From positions 1-36,906 of the forward strand of contig JAFEBS010000017.1 of NCBI GenBank assembly GCA_018242525.1: a stretch of 36,906 bases of DNA, in the 5' to 3' direction. The DNA comes from Planctomycetota bacterium. GTDB taxonomy: Bacteria; Planctomycetota; Planctomycetia; Planctomycetales; Planctomycetaceae. A program made the translations under genes and the position numbers. Shown piece by piece: positions 16,497 to 26,073 of this stretch. Position 1 is the first letter of the stretch. The number at the start of each line of letters is the position of its first letter. The notes beneath the pieces were generated by a model that was not told the DNA's origin, made no database searches, and worked only from the letters and a program-made list of their open reading frames with translations.

Positions 16497-17090
16497 TTAC
16501 GTTTCGTTCGTTGACGGAATCCATTTCCTGACCGCAGGCGGCTGATGGTCTCGCATTCGTTCCAGCAGGCGGACAGGGTCGTTGTCGACGATGAACAGTC
16601 GCCGATGCTCGTCGCGACAGAATCCGTCCAGAATCGCCCGATCCAGCAGGGCAACCAGCGGGTCGAAATATCCGGCCATGTTGAGAATTCCGATCGGTTT
16701 GCTGTGCAATCCCAGCTGCGCCCACGTCAGGACTTCAAACAGTTCTTCGAACGTTCCCAAGCCGCCAGGAAGCGCGACAAATGCGTCAGAGAGTTCGGAC
16801 ATCAGCGCCTTTCGCTCGTGCATGTCGTCCGTCAGGCGAATATCGCTGATTCCTTCGTGCAGCAGTTCTCGCGTTGCCAGGAACCGTGGAATGACCCCGA
16901 TCACGTGGCCGTTCGCCTGCAAGACAGCGTCGGCAACCGCGCCCATCAACCCCACGCTGCCTGCCCCGTAAACCAGCTCATGCCCCCGGTCGACCAGCAG
17001 TTTGCCGAATTGAATCGCCGACTGCCGATAAGTGGAATCAAATCCGGCGCTGGAACCGCAAAACACGCAAATTCGTTTCAATTCCACCAC
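16497..17090 (-). CDS. LOG family protein (TIGR00730; probable nucleoside 5'-monophosphate phosphoribohydrolase)
   Basis: LOG proteins release the base from AMP-type nucleotides, including cytokinin ribotides. The Rossmann start (KRICVFCGSSAGFD), the YGAGSVGLMGAVADA loop, MHERKALM and the signature PGGLGTFEELFE are all present. At 197 aa it has the normal family length. I place the start at GTG 17090, with GGAAGG 5 nt upstream; this gives VVELKRICVFCGSS. The longer frame to 17189 runs into a palindromic repeat and is not needed. In bacteria the physiological substrate is often unclear, so cytokinin synthesis should not be assumed. Confidence 0.88.
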   Translation of the reverse strand: MVELKRICVFCGSSAGFDSTYRQSAIQFGKLLVDRGHELVYGAGSVGLMGAVADAVLQANGHVIGVIPRFLATRELLHEGISDIRLTDDMHERKALMSELSDAFVALPGGLGTFEELFEVLTWAQLGLHSKPIGILNMAGYFDPLVALLDRAILDGFCRDEHRRLFIVDNDPVRLLERMRDHQPPAVRKWIPSTNET

Positions 17091-17135
17091 AATCACCTTC
17101 CGCCCGTACCCGACGCAGCCTGCGTAAACTTGGAA

Positions 17136-17215
17136 CACTAGCCCGACGCGCGAGCGCGCGAGGGATTCGTCAATGTGTGTCCAACTCAATCATCCCTCGC
17201 GGGCGCGTGGAGCTA
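17136..17215. repeat. Inverted repeat with TAGCCCGACGCGCGAG unit
   Basis: CACTAGCCCGACGCGCGAGC begins at 17136 and runs to CGCGAGGGAT at 17166. The opposite arm, ATCCCTCGCGGGCGCG... to AGCTA (17192-17215), is complementary with a 4-nt gap. It lies between the LOG gene and the next glycosyltransferase, which are divergent. The unit resembles a repeat I have seen scattered in planctomycete intergenic DNA (from memory, not checked). Confidence 0.7.
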
Positions 17216-17277
17216 AAGTTTTGAAGCTTCCGCGATTCCATCCCAACATTCTGCAATGCTATCTAGTCAGCCGAGCG

Positions 17278-17366
17278 TCAGGTGGTTCAAAGTTCAGTTT
17301 TCGAGACCTGTCAACTCACCTGACAGAATGGATCGCCCCGCGAAAATTGAACTTTGAACGACCTGA
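17278..17366. repeat. Inverted repeat, 26-nt arms
   Basis: Arms 17278-17303 and 17341-17366 are complementary at 24 of 26 positions with a 37-nt spacer that contains its own CTGTCA/TGACAG pair. It ends in GACCTGACCCC, similar to the GGTC/GACC ends of the other inverted repeats here. It covers the upstream part of the open frame of the next gene, so that part is not taken as coding. Confidence 0.85.
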
Positions 17367-17389
17367 CCCCGGGCCACATTGAGTCCAGC

Positions 17390-19102
17390 ATGATACCATC
17401 GAACGACATGCGATACCTCCTTCAAACCATTCGTGACGTCTGCGTCACCACGCTGCCATCGGCCGTCGTGGCTCTGGCGGCATGGATCAGCATTGTGGTC
17501 AGCATTGATCCCGGGGGAAGCTATCCTTCGATGCCGGAAGGTCCCGGGATCACCGTGGACGAGATCTTCAATGTCGAACAGGGGGTTTACCTGGTCGAAC
17601 AGTCGCGGTCGCTGGGCTGGTTCAACCTGCTACCGACGGGATCGGCCGAAGCGTATCGTCCGGAAAACGGCTACAACCCCGATCACCCACCACTGGGCCG
17701 ATATTGGCTGGGAGTGCATCATCACTTCGCCTGGATGATGGCACCTCCTCAGGAACCGGGGAGCATATTTGTGACGGCGTGTGCCAGAACGGGTTCGGCG
17801 ACGGCGTTCGCATTGACGGTCTGGCTGGTCGGCGCGTTTGCAACCTTTTCCGCGGCGTCCATGTCACCCGGTCATGAACTTCGTTTCCACCGTTGGGTGG
17901 GACCGTTGACCAGCCTGATGCTGGTCCTGATGCCGCGGGTCTACGGGCATGCGCATCTGGCCGCTTTGGAAACCGTGACGAACCTCACCTGTACCGCCGC
18001 GGTGCTGTCGCTGGCGGCCTGGTGGTCCGGTCCCGACCGACCGACTCACCGGGCCGCCCTGTTTGCCGGATTCCTGATGGGACTGGCACTCTTGACCAAA
18101 GTCCAGGCTGTGCTGATTCCAATCCCCGTCATTCTGTGGACCCTGTTCCGTTGGCGGCAACAGGGAATTGTGACCCTGCTGATCTGGGGAATGACCGCGC
18201 TGATCGTCTTCTTCGCGGGTTGGCCCTACCTGTGGCTGGATCCCGTCGGACATCTGTTCGAATACCTGGGTCGTACGACCAACCGTGTGACACTGTATTG
18301 TTATTACTTCGGAACCCGATTCGCGGACAAAGACGTTCCGTGGCATTATCCGTTTGTGATGTTCGCCGTGACAGTTCCCGTCGGCCTGCAGGCACTGGGA
18401 TTGCTCGGTGTCTGTTCAGGTCTGCGGACGTCCAGGACCACGACTGCGGAGTCTGGCCCCAACCGGGCATCGATCTGGGCCGGACGACTGGTACTGGCGT
18501 GCGGATTATTTCCGTTGATCATCTTTGCCTTCCCGGGAGTGGCCGTTTATGACGGAGAACGATTGTTTCTGACGGTCTTTCCGTTGTGGGCGATCTTCGT
18601 CGGGAAGGGGGCCGTTCAGGCGATGCGTCTCGTGGTACCCATGTGTGGTCAATCGCTGGTGAAAATGGCAACGAGTGGCCTGATCCTCGCGCAGCTTGGT
18701 TCCAACCTGATGTCGCATCCTGTTTACCTCAGCTACTACAATCTGGCCGTGGGGGGATTGGCAGGCGCGGAATCCCTGGGACTGGAACTGAATTACTGGG
18801 GAGACTCACTGACACGCAGTTTACTGACAGAAGCCGTGCAAGCTGAGGAGCAGTTTGCTCACGTGGAAATCCGGCCGTCGCTGCACCAGTTTCAAAGCGA
18901 AGATCTGGTCCTGCAATCGCCGATCCTGCGACGTCATTTGAAACCGGTCGCCGGAGCTGATTCCAGGAAGTTGTATTTCCTGTTCCATCGTCGTGCGGAT
19001 TTCGACGATGAACGATTCCGTCGTTACCAGCGGCCGGGTGGCGGACGCTTCCGGAATCTGGCGACGTTCAAAAGCACGAATGGAAAAAACGACCTCGAAT
19101 GA
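17390..19102 (+). CDS. GT39/PMT-like membrane glycosyltransferase
   Basis: A polytopic membrane protein of 570 aa with roughly 9-11 hydrophobic helices and a short soluble C-terminus. The sequence GPGITVDEIFNVEQG after the first helix is the acidic first-loop motif of GT-C enzymes; RPENGYNPDHPPLGRY is also typical of the PMT group. It differs from the larger minus-strand glycosyltransferase nearby and is not a simple duplicate. Start: ATG 17390, or 17408; an upstream TTG lies inside an inverted repeat and is unlikely. No strong Shine-Dalgarno is visible. The stop overlaps the next start in ATGA, so translation is coupled to the E1-like gene. Confidence 0.85.
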   Translation: MIPSNDMRYLLQTIRDVCVTTLPSAVVALAAWISIVVSIDPGGSYPSMPEGPGITVDEIFNVEQGVYLVEQSRSLGWFNLLPTGSAEAYRPENGYNPDHPPLGRYWLGVHHHFAWMMAPPQEPGSIFVTACARTGSATAFALTVWLVGAFATFSAASMSPGHELRFHRWVGPLTSLMLVLMPRVYGHAHLAALETVTNLTCTAAVLSLAAWWSGPDRPTHRAALFAGFLMGLALLTKVQAVLIPIPVILWTLFRWRQQGIVTLLIWGMTALIVFFAGWPYLWLDPVGHLFEYLGRTTNRVTLYCYYFGTRFADKDVPWHYPFVMFAVTVPVGLQALGLLGVCSGLRTSRTTTAESGPNRASIWAGRLVLACGLFPLIIFAFPGVAVYDGERLFLTVFPLWAIFVGKGAVQAMRLVVPMCGQSLVKMATSGLILAQLGSNLMSHPVYLSYYNLAVGGLAGAESLGLELNYWGDSLTRSLLTEAVQAEEQFAHVEIRPSLHQFQSEDLVLQSPILRRHLKPVAGADSRKLYFLFHRRADFDDERFRRYQRPGGGRFRNLATFKSTNGKNDLE

Positions 19103-20151
19103 CTCCAGACTCCTCATCACACGATCGTTACAGCCGTCAGGTGCGATTCGCCGGGATCGGTTCCGCAGGCCAGCAGAAACTGCAGTCGGCAAAAGTCCTG
19201 CTGTGCGGTTGCGGTGCGCTGGGAACCTGTCTGGCGGACACGCTGGTCCGGGCCGGTGTCGGTCTGCTGCGGATCGTGGATCGGGATTTTGTCGATCTTT
19301 CCAACCTGCAGCGGCAGGTCTTGTTCGACGAGCAGGATGTCGCCGATCATCTTCCCAAGTCGATCGTGGCGGCGAGCAAGTTGGCGCGCGTCAATTCGCA
19401 AGTGATGCTGGAACCGCACGTGGCCGATCTGGACTGGCGCAATATCCGCGATTTCGCCAGCGGGATGGATCTGATCCTGGACGGGACCGACAACTTCGAG
19501 ACGCGGTTCCTGGTGAATGATCTGTCGCTGGAAACCGGGATTCCCTGGGTCTATGCCGGGGTTGTGGGAAGTCACGGTCAGACGATGGCGATCTTTCCCA
19601 ATCAGTCGGCGTGCCTGCGCTGTGTGATCGAATCTCCGCCCGATCCAGGGACAACAGAAACTTGCGACACAGCCGGCGTGATTGGTCCCGCAGTCCACAT
19701 GGTGACGGCGTTACAGGCAGCGACGGCATTGAAGATTCTCTCGGGCCAGCGGGAACTGGTGACCCCGCAACTGACCATTGTGGATGTCTGGGACGGTACG
19801 CTGCGGCAGATGAATCTGAAGGATCTGCGCGAGCGGGGCCAGTGTCCCGCCTGCGGTCCCGCGCGGCGTCGTGATTGGCTGAACGGCGGACAGACATCGC
19901 AGTCGACGATCCTGTGCGGCAGGAATTCAGTTCAGATCTCACCGGCCGAACCGGCCCGCTTGTCGCTGGATGTGCTGGCGACAACGTTGTCGCCGCTGGG
20001 GGAAGTGACGCGGAATCCGTTCCTGTTGCGGTTCACGCCGACGGGGCAGGACCTGCAATTGACCGTGTTCCGCGACGGTCGGGCCATCATTCAAGGGACC
20101 GAAGACATTGCTGTCGCACGCGGTTTGTATGCTCGTTACGTCGGTGGATGA
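19099..20151 (+). CDS. ThiF/MoeB/HesA-type E1-like adenylyltransferase
   Basis: These enzymes adenylate the C-terminus of a ubiquitin-like sulfur carrier (ThiS or MoaD). The opening RYSRQVRFAGIGSAGQQKL, nucleotide loop LLCGCGALGT, DRDFVDLSNLQRQVLF, LDGTDNFETRFLVND and CDTAGVIGPAVHMV are all family motifs. Two Cys pairs, CLRC and CPAC, would bind the structural zinc. A ~90-residue C-terminal extension lacks the full rhodanese Cys motif and resembles a small sulfur-carrier-like or degenerate domain (LRFTPTGQDLQLTVFRDGRA). The start overlaps the stop of the membrane glycosyltransferase (ATGA). No thiS or moaD gene is adjacent. With molybdate uptake genes 3-8 kb away a MoeB role is tempting, but a ThiF role is equally possible. 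Confidence 0.88.
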   Translation: MTPDSSSHDRYSRQVRFAGIGSAGQQKLQSAKVLLCGCGALGTCLADTLVRAGVGLLRIVDRDFVDLSNLQRQVLFDEQDVADHLPKSIVAASKLARVNSQVMLEPHVADLDWRNIRDFASGMDLILDGTDNFETRFLVNDLSLETGIPWVYAGVVGSHGQTMAIFPNQSACLRCVIESPPDPGTTETCDTAGVIGPAVHMVTALQAATALKILSGQRELVTPQLTIVDVWDGTLRQMNLKDLRERGQCPACGPARRRDWLNGGQTSQSTILCGRNSVQISPAEPARLSLDVLATTLSPLGEVTRNPFLLRFTPTGQDLQLTVFRDGRAIIQGTEDIAVARGLYARYVGG

Positions 20152-20155
20152 TCGA

Positions 20156-20935
20156 TTACCGCAGGAATCGGCCGCCGTTCAAGTCGATGATGGCTCCGGT
20201 GACGAAGCGCGAGGCATCACTGGCCAGATACAACACCGCATTGGCAATCTCTTCGGCCTGGGAATTCCGCGCCAGTGGGGTCTGGCGTCGGTAGTCTTCC
20301 ATTTTTTCGGCGGTGGTGAATACCTCGTGATGCCGCGTTTCGACAACCCCCGGCATGATTGCATTGGCGCGAACGGCGGGAGCAAGTTCCCGTGACAGTG
20401 TGCGGGTAAAGACCTGCAACGCTCCCTTGGCTGCCGCGTACGGACCTGCCCCACCCGATCCGCCCGTCTGAACGGACAGTGACAGGTTGTTGATGATGCT
20501 GCCGTTGCCGGTCTGCTTCAAATGAGGGATGGCCCGGTGCGTGACCACGAAGGCGCTGTGGACATTGACGTCGAACGCCCGCTTCCACAGATCCAGTGGA
20601 CAGTCCGCCAGGGTCGATCGCTGCAGCGGGTTTCCCGCATTGTTGAACAGGATGTCCAGTCGACCGGCAAACGCGACGAAGTCATCGACGATGCGGTTCG
20701 CGGCCGCTTCGTCCGTCAGATCGGCCTGCAACAGGATGGCACGGCCACCGGCGGATTTGATCGTGGCGAGCGTCTCCCGGGCCTCGTCCACGCTCGAATG
20801 ATAATGTACCCCCACGATGGCACCGGCCCGGGCGAGTTCCATGGCGGTGGCCCGGCCGATGCCCACGCCGGCCCCGGTGACAAGTGCCGCGCGGCCGCTG
20901 AGGTCAAACGCTGTGTTCTGAAAAGGTTGAGTCAT
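20156..20935 (-). CDS. SDR family NAD(P)-dependent oxidoreductase
   Basis: A 259-aa classical short-chain dehydrogenase. The cofactor loop TGAGVGIG lies near residue 20, followed by LFNNAGNP, the Ser-bearing INNLSLSVQTGG, the catalytic pair in PYAAAKGAL, and a C-terminal FVTGAIIDLNGG typical of FabG-like members. The likely reaction is reversible oxidation of a hydroxyl or reduction of a ketone with NAD(H) or NADP(H); the substrate is not visible from sequence. It ends 4 bp from the convergent E1-like gene. The ATG at 20935 lacks a clear Shine-Dalgarno. Confidence 0.9.
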   Translation of the reverse strand: MTQPFQNTAFDLSGRAALVTGAGVGIGRATAMELARAGAIVGVHYHSSVDEARETLATIKSAGGRAILLQADLTDEAAANRIVDDFVAFAGRLDILFNNAGNPLQRSTLADCPLDLWKRAFDVNVHSAFVVTHRAIPHLKQTGNGSIINNLSLSVQTGGSGGAGPYAAAKGALQVFTRTLSRELAPAVRANAIMPGVVETRHHEVFTTAEKMEDYRRQTPLARNSQAEEIANAVLYLASDASRFVTGAIIDLNGGRFLR

Positions 20936-21108
20936 GAACAGGGCATCTCACAGAAGGTGTCGGGGCGGGAGCGTAGAAGTTTGCGGTTTCCGTTTGGAAT
21001 CCTTCGGTCAACAAGTGTACCGTGACCACACGTGCCGTTTAACCCCGAGCAGCGGCGTCGCGCCCTGGTGCCAGTGTGCGGATTCGAATCGTGAAAGAAC
21101 AGACAATC

Positions 21109-21615
21109 ATGGAATCTGTGGATGTCACCGTTTTTTATCTGGAAATGCTGTCTCATTCCCGTCGTGCAGTGCCACCTCCACGTGCTGGTCTGACCGTTCG
21201 ACACGTCACTTCGCCCACCGTGCCGTACTATCGTCAGTTGTATAATTCGGTCGGGGCCGAGTTTAACTGGTCGAGTCGACGGAAAATGTCTGATGACGTC
21301 CTGCGGGCACTGCTGGAGAATCCGCTGAACGAATTACATGTCCTGTTTGTAGAACAGAAGACGGCGGGATTTGCAGAACTGGATCGGCGTCAACCTGATC
21401 AAATCGAACTGGTGCAGTTTGGATTGACCCGCGAATTCATCGGGCAGGGATTGGGCAAGTGGTTCCTGCAATGGACGATTGACAAGGCCTGGAGTTATCA
21501 CCCGCAGCGATTCTGGTTGCACACCTGCACCCATGATCATGTGGCCGCATTGCCCAATTACCGGAACGCAGGCTTTGTGGATTTTCGGCAGGAATCGATT
21601 CGCCAGGAAGTGTAG
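21109..21615 (+). CDS. GNAT family N-acetyltransferase
   Basis: The acetyl-CoA loop is visible as LTREFIGQGLGKWFLQW (R/Q-x-x-G-x-G/A type), preceded by the strand IELVQFG and followed by FWLHTCTHDHVAALPNYRNAGF, the usual GNAT motif B with its tyrosine and asparagine. The length, 168 aa, is normal. I prefer ATG 21109 to the upstream GTG 21076. The acceptor is unknown. It is divergent from the SDR gene with about 170 bp between them. Confidence 0.85.
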   Translation: MESVDVTVFYLEMLSHSRRAVPPPRAGLTVRHVTSPTVPYYRQLYNSVGAEFNWSSRRKMSDDVLRALLENPLNELHVLFVEQKTAGFAELDRRQPDQIELVQFGLTREFIGQGLGKWFLQWTIDKAWSYHPQRFWLHTCTHDHVAALPNYRNAGFVDFRQESIRQEV

Positions 21616-21640
21616 CTCGCCTGCACATTGTCCTGCCAAC

Positions 21641-21664
21641 GTAACCGACGCTGCCAGCGTCGGC
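21641..21664. repeat. 24-bp palindromic repeat, copy A
   Basis: It starts GTAAC and contains the 9-bp-stem palindrome CCGACGCTGCCAGCGTCGG. It is identical over 24 of 24 bases, in inverted orientation, to 28144-28167. It lies 25 bp after the acetyltransferase stop and could act as a terminator stem, but the exact distant copy marks it as a dispersed repeat. Confidence 0.85.
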
Positions 21665-21667
21665 AAA

Positions 21668-21792
21668 GGTAGCCTTATCGCTCCGAGACAGGTAGCGCGA
21701 AAAGGAGAAACGCGTTGATCGCGAATCAGCGGGTGCTGGCTTGAGGGGTCTGTCTGCAATCTCGCGACCTGTCTCGGAGCGACAGGGCTACC
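21668..21792. repeat. Inverted repeat, 33-nt arms
   Basis: Arms 21668-21700 (starting GGTAGCCTTATCGCTCCGAG) and 21760-21792 (ending GGAGCGACAGGGCTACC) are complementary at 29 of 33 positions, with 59 nt between. The region has no coding character. It sits directly after palindrome copy A, so two repeat families are stacked here. Confidence 0.85.
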
Positions 21793-21913
21793 GGAAGAGC
21801 CGTAAAACATGACGGCCGTCCACATCCGCAGGAGTTCGCCCAGAAATCGGTTTGAGGCAAGTCATATCGGCCTGTACAATGTCTCAAGTCGTTTCCATTC
21901 ACGGAACATCTCC

Positions 21914-22858
21914 ATGCTCCCATCCCATCGTATCCATCCGATCGCCTGGCGGATGCTCGTCTGGCTGTCGGTGCAGCTTCTGGTAGCGATGGGTTCAAAT
22001 CCATTGCAGGCCCAACCGTTCAAGTTGCCGTTTACCGACCCTCAGAAGATGTTCGAGCAGGCGTTCGGTGAAGATTCCGAGGAAGACCGCCAGGCCCTGG
22101 AAAAGATCGAAGTGTCGGTCTCCGACGAGCGGTTGCTGGGGAAGCAAATCCTGCAGTCGGAACTGGCGTCGCTGAAGGTGTCTGGCATCGCTGTCGTCAC
22201 GAAGGGACGCGACGTCGATTACCTGAACAGTCTGGTGGCGACTCTGCAGCCGCAGATGCGCAACCGTGACCGGTACCCGAAGATTGATGTGATCGTCGTC
22301 CGCTCACGGCGCATCGATGCTCGTTCCTGTCCCGGTGGAACCTTGATGTTCTACGAAGGATTGCTGGACGCGGCGGGCAGTGAAGCGGCGCTGGCTGGAA
22401 TCGTCGGCCATGAACTCTCGCACCTGGACCGTGGTCATCAGTTGCTGCCGATCCGGCGGATGAAACTGATGGAAAAATCGTTGTCGTCACCCCAGAACTT
22501 GTCGCAGTTCCTGCAGTCGGGTCCGGCAATGACGAAGCTGTGGGCGCGTCCCTTTCGGCCCGAAGACGAACGCGACGCTGATCGCGACGGCGTCGAATGG
22601 TCGTATGCCGCCGGATACGATCCTCGTGAAATGGCCAAGCTGTTTCAGAAGAAGGGGGTCAAAAGCCCGGGCGCAGAAGGGATGCCGTGGGCGTCTTTCT
22701 TTCGCTCACATCCCTACAACCACGAACGCCACAAGGCCATCCTGGACCGATACAAACAACTCGCCAAGGAACACCCGCCCGCCACACCGTTGTTTGTCGG
22801 AACGGAGAATCTGGCCAATCGCTTTTCGCGTCAGCAGGAAATGGATGCCGCGAAGTGA
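21914..22858 (+). CDS. M48-family zinc metallopeptidase, exported
   Basis: The zinc-binding helix GHELSHLDRGH (HExxH near residue 166) identifies an M48 (BepA/YfgC-like or Ste24-like) peptidase. The likely third ligand is the Glu in FRPEDERDADRDGVEW, which is the family's ExxxD-type motif. ATG 21914 gives a signal peptide (MLPSHRI..., hydrophobic to about VAMGSNPLQAQ), so the enzyme works outside the cytoplasm, probably in protein quality control of the envelope. No polytopic membrane part is present, and no TPR region follows the catalytic domain, so it is a minimal member at 314 aa. Upstream codons to 21809 run out of the repeat and are not taken as coding. Confidence 0.88.
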   Translation: MLPSHRIHPIAWRMLVWLSVQLLVAMGSNPLQAQPFKLPFTDPQKMFEQAFGEDSEEDRQALEKIEVSVSDERLLGKQILQSELASLKVSGIAVVTKGRDVDYLNSLVATLQPQMRNRDRYPKIDVIVVRSRRIDARSCPGGTLMFYEGLLDAAGSEAALAGIVGHELSHLDRGHQLLPIRRMKLMEKSLSSPQNLSQFLQSGPAMTKLWARPFRPEDERDADRDGVEWSYAAGYDPREMAKLFQKKGVKSPGAEGMPWASFFRSHPYNHERHKAILDRYKQLAKEHPPATPLFVGTENLANRFSRQQEMDAAK

Positions 22859-22908
22859 TTGACGAGTCGAACGAAATCGTTGGCCCAGTTCCGTCCGCGT
22901 GCAGCAGG

Positions 22909-23973
22909 CTAATGAGCAACTTCCTGCAGTTCACCGGCACGGCGGCTGTCGTAGCCAGGAAGTTCGATCATCAAGTGCCGGAAGGCGGGTGACTGAACGA
23001 CTCGAATCAACGCCTGAACTCGCGGGTCTGCTGCCAAGGCCGTCGTGAAGCACAGATCGTAGGCCTCGGTTCGGATCGGCAGGAATCGCAAACCGGCTTC
23101 TTCGGCGACCAACCTCAGGCAGACACCGGCATCGGCCCAACCGCTGCGGATGGCTTCCGCAACGGCACGGTGGTCCCGAGCGATTCGGCGCGGGGCGGGG
23201 CGGTCGTGCAGCAATTCGTCCAGGCATTGTCGCGCTCCGGATCCAGGCTCGCGCCCGACCCATGTCAGCCGATCTCGCAGCAACCCGCGGACCGACGTTG
23301 CTGCTGTCCTGGAACCGACGGCCACGCCGTCGTCCCAGGTGGTGACTCGCAACAGTTGGGCCGGCTGTGCCAGACTAAGGTGAACCGCGGCAGCGTTCCC
23401 GTTCGGTGACTCGGCCGCGCCCAGGTGAACTCCGGCCACATGGACCAGACCCTGCTTGAGCAAATCCAGCGACTGTCTGCTGGAACGGCAGAAGACGAGC
23501 ATGCGATATCCCGTCACTTGTTCATACAGTCTCGCGAGCAATCCCGACGCAGGATCGCAGCCAGCCAGGACAACGGTCCTCTCGGCGAGCGGTGTGGGTG
23601 GTCGGTGAGTTGGTATTCCAAGACCATCGTGGGGTAACTCGCCAAGCGGCGTGGCCTCCACCGGGTACAGTAGAGTGCGGTCCAGCACGCGGGCCCGCCA
23701 ATATCGCGCGACAGCGGAACTCGGCGGCCAGGCCCAGTGCTCGGCGATGTCGCCCGTGGAACTGCGACCCGTCCGGAACAAGTCATCAACCGAGCAGTCC
23801 AGGGCATCGGCCAGTGCGAGCGCTGTGGCGACCGATGGAACGAGGCGTTCTCCTTCAATTGCACTGACGGCCGCACGGGAGATCCCCGCCCGTCCAGCCA
23901 GTTCCGCCTGACTCCAGTCCCGCCCCAATCGGAAGACGCGAACTCGATTCTGTGGTGCTTCGCCGGGTGACAT
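22909..23973 (-). CDS. XRE-HTH regulator with periplasmic-binding-like sensor domain (molybdate-linked)
   Basis: The N-terminus (residues about 12-65) is an XRE helix-turn-helix: [23 protein letters not shown]. The remaining ~240 residues match the PBP-like domain of PF12727 ([59 protein letters not shown]), the fold used by ModA-type binding proteins. Such fusions commonly stand next to molybdate transport genes and are thought to sense molybdate, tungstate or a cofactor. Here it is divergent from the DUF1559-modABC unit with a 54-bp shared gap. Start: ATG 23973; the frame is open further upstream but through the neighbouring gene. It probably regulates modABC (inference). Confidence 0.88.
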   Translation of the reverse strand: MSPGEAPQNRVRVFRLGRDWSQAELAGRAGISRAAVSAIEGERLVPSVATALALADALDCSVDDLFRTGRSSTGDIAEHWAWPPSSAVARYWRARVLDRTLLYPVEATPLGELPHDGLGIPTHRPPTPLAERTVVLAGCDPASGLLARLYEQVTGYRMLVFCRSSRQSLDLLKQGLVHVAGVHLGAAESPNGNAAAVHLSLAQPAQLLRVTTWDDGVAVGSRTAATSVRGLLRDRLTWVGREPGSGARQCLDELLHDRPAPRRIARDHRAVAEAIRSGWADAGVCLRLVAEEAGLRFLPIRTEAYDLCFTTALAADPRVQALIRVVQSPAFRHLMIELPGYDSRRAGELQEVAH

Positions 23974-24000
23974 GATAGTATCAACATACTCTATGATCCT
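23974..24000. promoter_or_regulatory. Candidate operator/promoter between regulator and mod unit
   Basis: The gap between the divergent regulator and the DUF1559 gene contains AGTATCAACATACT (23977-23990), an inverted pair AGTAT/ATACT in an AT-rich patch that stands out from the GC-rich surroundings. It lies just before the regulator's start codon. It could be the regulator's binding site. The pairing is short, so this is tentative. Confidence 0.4.
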
Positions 24001-24027
24001 GTCATTCGGCAAGCCAAGAAAGAATTG

Positions 24028-25098
<1,071 letters not shown>

Positions 25099-25107
25099 AG
25101 GTACGTT

Positions 25108-26025
25108 GTGACGATGAAACTTCAACGGACGAATGCGAACCGGGTCGATGGCCTTGGGAACAGGGGACGTGCGCTTCTCTGTCCGAAAGTCGCCGGGATG
25201 ACTGTTTGCTGGCTGGTCCTGTTGACTGCCGGGTGCAGCCGTTCTGCGCCGATGGATGGCAAGTCGAGTCCGAGTGCCGAAAGCAGTTCCCGGAAGACGG
25301 CAAAGCCGCGCGAGGTAGCCATCGCTGCAGCATCCGATTTGAAATTTGCGCTGGATGATGTGATCGCCGAGTTTCAAAAACTCCATCCGGAATTCCATTG
25401 CCAGGCGACGTACGGTGCCTCGGGAAACTTCTTTGCTCAGCTCTCCAATCATGCTCCGTTCGATCTGTTTCTGTCCGCCGACATTGGGTATCCACGGAAA
25501 TTGATTGAGCTGGGACTGGCCTCGCGTGAGTCTGAGTTTTCCTATGCGGTCGGTCACCTGGTCCTCTGGATTCCCAAAGATTCGCCGTTGAACGTGGAAC
25601 AGCAGGGGATTCAGACCTTGCTGGATCCGTCCGTCCGCAAGATCGCGATCGCCAATCCCCGGCATGCCCCGTACGGACGCGCCGCCGAGGCGGCTTTGGA
25701 ATCGCTCGGGGTGCATGACCAGATTGAAAGCCGACTGGTTCTGGCCGAGAATATCGCTCAAGCCGCCCAGTGGCTGGAATCCGGAGCGGCAGAAATTGGA
25801 CTGATTTCGCGCTCGCTCGCCCTGGCTCCGGCGATGCGCGACAAGGGACGCTACTGGTCCGTTCCTGCCGATGCATTTCCCACGCTGGAACAGGGAGGGG
25901 TGATTCTGAATGGAGCACAGGACCCCGAGGCCGCTGCGGAAGTGCGTTCGTTCTTGATTTCCGAACCAGGCCGGACGATTCTAAAGAAGTACGGGTTCGA
26001 GGAACCCAATCCGTTACTGAAATGA
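25108..26025 (+). CDS. modA: Molybdate ABC transporter substrate-binding lipoprotein
   Basis: It captures molybdate (or tungstate) outside the inner membrane and delivers it to ModB. A lipobox LLTAGC follows a hydrophobic stretch, so the mature protein is a lipoprotein. The ModA fold is clear: VAIAAASDLKFALDDVI, YGASGNFFAQLSNHAPFDLF (with the oxyanion-binding Ser), LFLSADIGYPRKL, APYGRAAEAALESLG and AAEIGLISRSLAL. GTG 25108 has GAAGG 6 nt upstream; ATG 25114 is possible. It lies 9 bp after the DUF1559 gene and upstream of modB and modC. Length (305 aa, including a ~50-aa signal and linker) is slightly above average. Confidence 0.92.
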   Translation: MTMKLQRTNANRVDGLGNRGRALLCPKVAGMTVCWLVLLTAGCSRSAPMDGKSSPSAESSSRKTAKPREVAIAAASDLKFALDDVIAEFQKLHPEFHCQATYGASGNFFAQLSNHAPFDLFLSADIGYPRKLIELGLASRESEFSYAVGHLVLWIPKDSPLNVEQQGIQTLLDPSVRKIAIANPRHAPYGRAAEAALESLGVHDQIESRLVLAENIAQAAQWLESGAAEIGLISRSLALAPAMRDKGRYWSVPADAFPTLEQGGVILNGAQDPEAAAEVRSFLISEPGRTILKKYGFEEPNPLLK

Positions 26026-26058
26026 TTCCAGAAAGACGTCCTCGCTGACGGTGCGGAT

Positions 26059-26073
26059 GTCTGACCCCTTTGA
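26059..26073 (+). repeat. Short GACCCCTTTGA motif shared with the glycosyltransferase repeat
   Basis: GTCTGACCCCTTTGA lies in the 104-bp gap between modA and modB. The 11-nt core GACCCCTTTGA also occurs at 15876-15886, in the inverted repeat inside the glycosyltransferase gene. It may be a solo or decayed copy of that element. No partner arm is visible here. Confidence 0.45.
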
